From DASWKG01 sp036396755 (GTDB taxonomy: Bacteria > Actinomycetota > UBA4738 > CALAEC01), in contig DASWKG010000029.1 of the NCBI GenBank assembly GCA_036396755.1, positions 1 to 50,567 of the forward strand: 50,567 nucleotides of DNA. Reading direction: 5' to 3'. How positions within the stretch are numbered: position 1 is the stretch's first letter; every line of letters starts with the position of its first letter. Under the pieces are notes generated by a model that ran no database searches, was not told the DNA's origin, and saw only the letters and a program-made list of their open reading frames with translations. A program made the translations under genes and the position numbers. This document shows positions 49,343 to 50,567 of this stretch, piece by piece.

Positions 49343-50175
49343 CCGGCGATCTTCACGGTCTCGTTCCCGCCCCACATGACGAGCGACAGGAAGAGGTTCA
49401 CGACCACGATCGTCGTGATCGACGCGCGGATCGCCCGGCCCGACGCGACGCCCACGCCCGCCGGGCCGCCGGTCGCGTTGTAGCCGTAGTAGGTGTGGAT
49501 CAGCGTGACCAGCACGGCGAAGATCAGCGCCTTGATGAGGCTGTAGAGGATGTCGACCGGCGGGAGGAACAGCCGGAAGTAGTGGACGTAGGTGCCGGGC
49601 GAGAGCGTGAAGAACTTCGTCACGATCAGCTGCGTGGCGAAGAACGAGGCGAACAGCGCCGCGAGGTACAGGGGCACGATCGTGATGATGGCGGCCCAGA
49701 TGCGCGTGGCGACCATGTACGGGATCGACGGCACCGCCATCACCTCGAGAGCGTCGACCTCCTCGGAGATGCGGGCCGCGCCGAGCTCCGCGGTGAACGA
49801 GGTCCCGATCTGCGCCGCGAGCGCCACGCCCGCGACGAGCGGCGTGATCTCGCGCGTGTTCGCCCACGACGAGACGAGCCCGGTGAACGCCTCGGCCCCG
49901 ATCGACCGAAGTCCCTGGTAGCCCTCGAGCCCCACCTGGGTGCCGGTGAAGAACGACATGGCAGCGATCACGAAGAACGTGCCGGCTCCCACGATGAGCG
50001 CGCCGACCCCGATCGTGATGTCGGTGACCCGGAACGTGATCTGCTTCCAATACTTCAGGGCGCCGGGCATCGCCTTGAGCGCGTCCTTCCAGAAGCGGAA
50101 CTGCCCGGTCAGCCCCTCGTAGGAGTAGGTCTGTCGGATCTTGCCGTGGGCGGGGGCGGGGGTCTGCGTCGCCAT
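49339..50175 (-). CDS. MlaE/YrbE permease, second of the pair
   Basis: 278 residues. A short Gln/Pro-rich N-terminus is followed by the YrbE core: ITFRVTDITIGVGALIVGAG, GLEGYQGLRSIGAEAFTGLV and the MlaE signature FTAELGAARISEEVDALEVM, plus YMVATRIWAAIITIVPLYLA. Forms the ABC-type permease of the Mce lipid importer with the adjacent YrbE; the ATPase (MceG) is encoded elsewhere. Confidence 0.93.
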   Translation of the reverse strand: MATQTPAPAHGKIRQTYSYEGLTGQFRFWKDALKAMPGALKYWKQITFRVTDITIGVGALIVGAGTFFVIAAMSFFTGTQVGLEGYQGLRSIGAEAFTGLVSSWANTREITPLVAGVALAAQIGTSFTAELGAARISEEVDALEVMAVPSIPYMVATRIWAAIITIVPLYLAALFASFFATQLIVTKFFTLSPGTYVHYFRLFLPPVDILYSLIKALIFAVLVTLIHTYYGYNATGGPAGVGVASGRAIRASITTIVVVNLFLSLVMWGGNETVKIAG

Positions 50176-50176
50176 G

Positions 50177-50567
50177 TCAGAGCTTCTGGGGAACGATGTT
50201 GAAGTAGAGGGCCGTCAGGATGAAGTTCAGGAAGAAGAGCAGGAGGAAGGTGATGACCACCGCGTGGTTCACGGCATCCCCGACGCCTTTCGGGCCTCCC
50301 TTGGCGAAGAAGCCCTTGTAACAGGCGACCGTGCCGCCGACGAACCCGAAGATGACCGCCTTGATGAGCGCCATCCACAGGTCGCTGATCTGCGACAGCT
50401 CGTTGAACGACGAGAAGTAGCTGCTCGTGGTCCCGTTCTGCACGACGACGGCGAAGAACCAGCCGCCGGCGATGCCGGCCACCGAGACGATCGCGTCGAG
50501 CAGGATCGCGACGATCATCGCGGCGAGGATGCGCGGCATGATGAGGCGGTGGATCGTGTTGACGGCG
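50177..50567 (-). CDS. MlaE/YrbE permease, first of the pair (5' end outside window)
   Basis: The frame is open to the right edge, so only the C-terminal 129 residues are seen. They begin in the MlaE core (TIHRLIMPRILAAMIVAILL) and run through AGGWFFAVVVQNG and LWMALIKAVIFGFVGGTVAC to a helical end with VITFLLLFFLNFILTAL. ATG 50539 is internal, not the start. One base separates it from the second permease gene, so the locus continues upstream beyond the window. Confidence 0.9.
   Translation of the reverse strand, partial: AVNTIHRLIMPRILAAMIVAILLDAIVSVAGIAGGWFFAVVVQNGTTSSYFSSFNELSQISDLWMALIKAVIFGFVGGTVACYKGFFAKGGPKGVGDAVNHAVVITFLLLFFLNFILTALYFNIVPQKL

Overview
The window is high-GC, gene-dense DNA from the chromosome-origin region of an actinobacterium (Actinomycetota). 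The gene order is the main evidence. Left of the origin on the minus strand run dnaA-dnaN-recF-dciA-gyrB-gyrA-DUF3566-tRNA-Ile. Right of it on the plus strand run rpmH-rnpA-yidD-yidC-jag-rsmG-parA-parB-GNAT. Beyond that lies a minus-strand block of pcnA, ybaK, nudix, DUF6049, murJ, kinase, ECF sigma, anti-sigma, trxB, trxA and cwlM. This matches the arrangement known around the origin of Mycobacterium tuberculosis (pcnA to dnaA), but several details differ (separate kinase and MurJ, inserted M23 peptidase, degV and TadE-like genes), which suggests a lineage distant from mycobacteria. Species cannot be assigned from the sequence.

Layout. 1-4.0 kb: a partial hydrolase, an AAA ATPase with a DUF4143/nuclease-like C-terminus behind three 23-bp repeats, tRNA-Ala(UGC), an RTX-type secreted repeat protein, small hypothetical genes, a 50-aa single-pass protein and tRNA-Ile(GAU). 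4.0-13.4 kb: gyrase and replication genes, with a compact oriC between dnaN and dnaA. 13.6-19.5 kb: the rpmH-to-parB rightward operon, with two parS sites sitting on the jag/rsmG junction. 19.5-32.7 kb: one long leftward, mostly translationally coupled operon for envelope growth (MurJ, CwlM, kinase), redox (TrxA/TrxB) and stress sigma control. 32.8-38.6 kb: an HExxH membrane protein, an orphan PilT ATPase, a KGG stress protein, nickel superoxide dismutase with its divergent maturation protease, and a padR-ino1-MFS operon. 38.7-41.9 kb: a sortase with its likely substrate, then a MNT/HEPN nucleotidyltransferase pair. 41.9-50.6 kb: a complete set of six MCE genes with two YrbE/MlaE permeases (the first cut by the window edge) and a Mce-associated protein.

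How it fits together. The origin block handles initiation, clamp loading, supercoiling and segregation. The leftward block couples lipid II flipping, peptidoglycan regulation and kinase signalling to thioredoxin, and both trx genes carry sigma-R/sigma-H-like promoters. The Mce locus is an ABC-linked lipid importer. Several single genes have a TAnnnT box 6-8 nt before the start codon and no Shine-Dalgarno sequence, pointing to frequent leaderless transcripts, as is common in actinobacteria. No CRISPR array, transposase, rRNA or prophage gene was seen.
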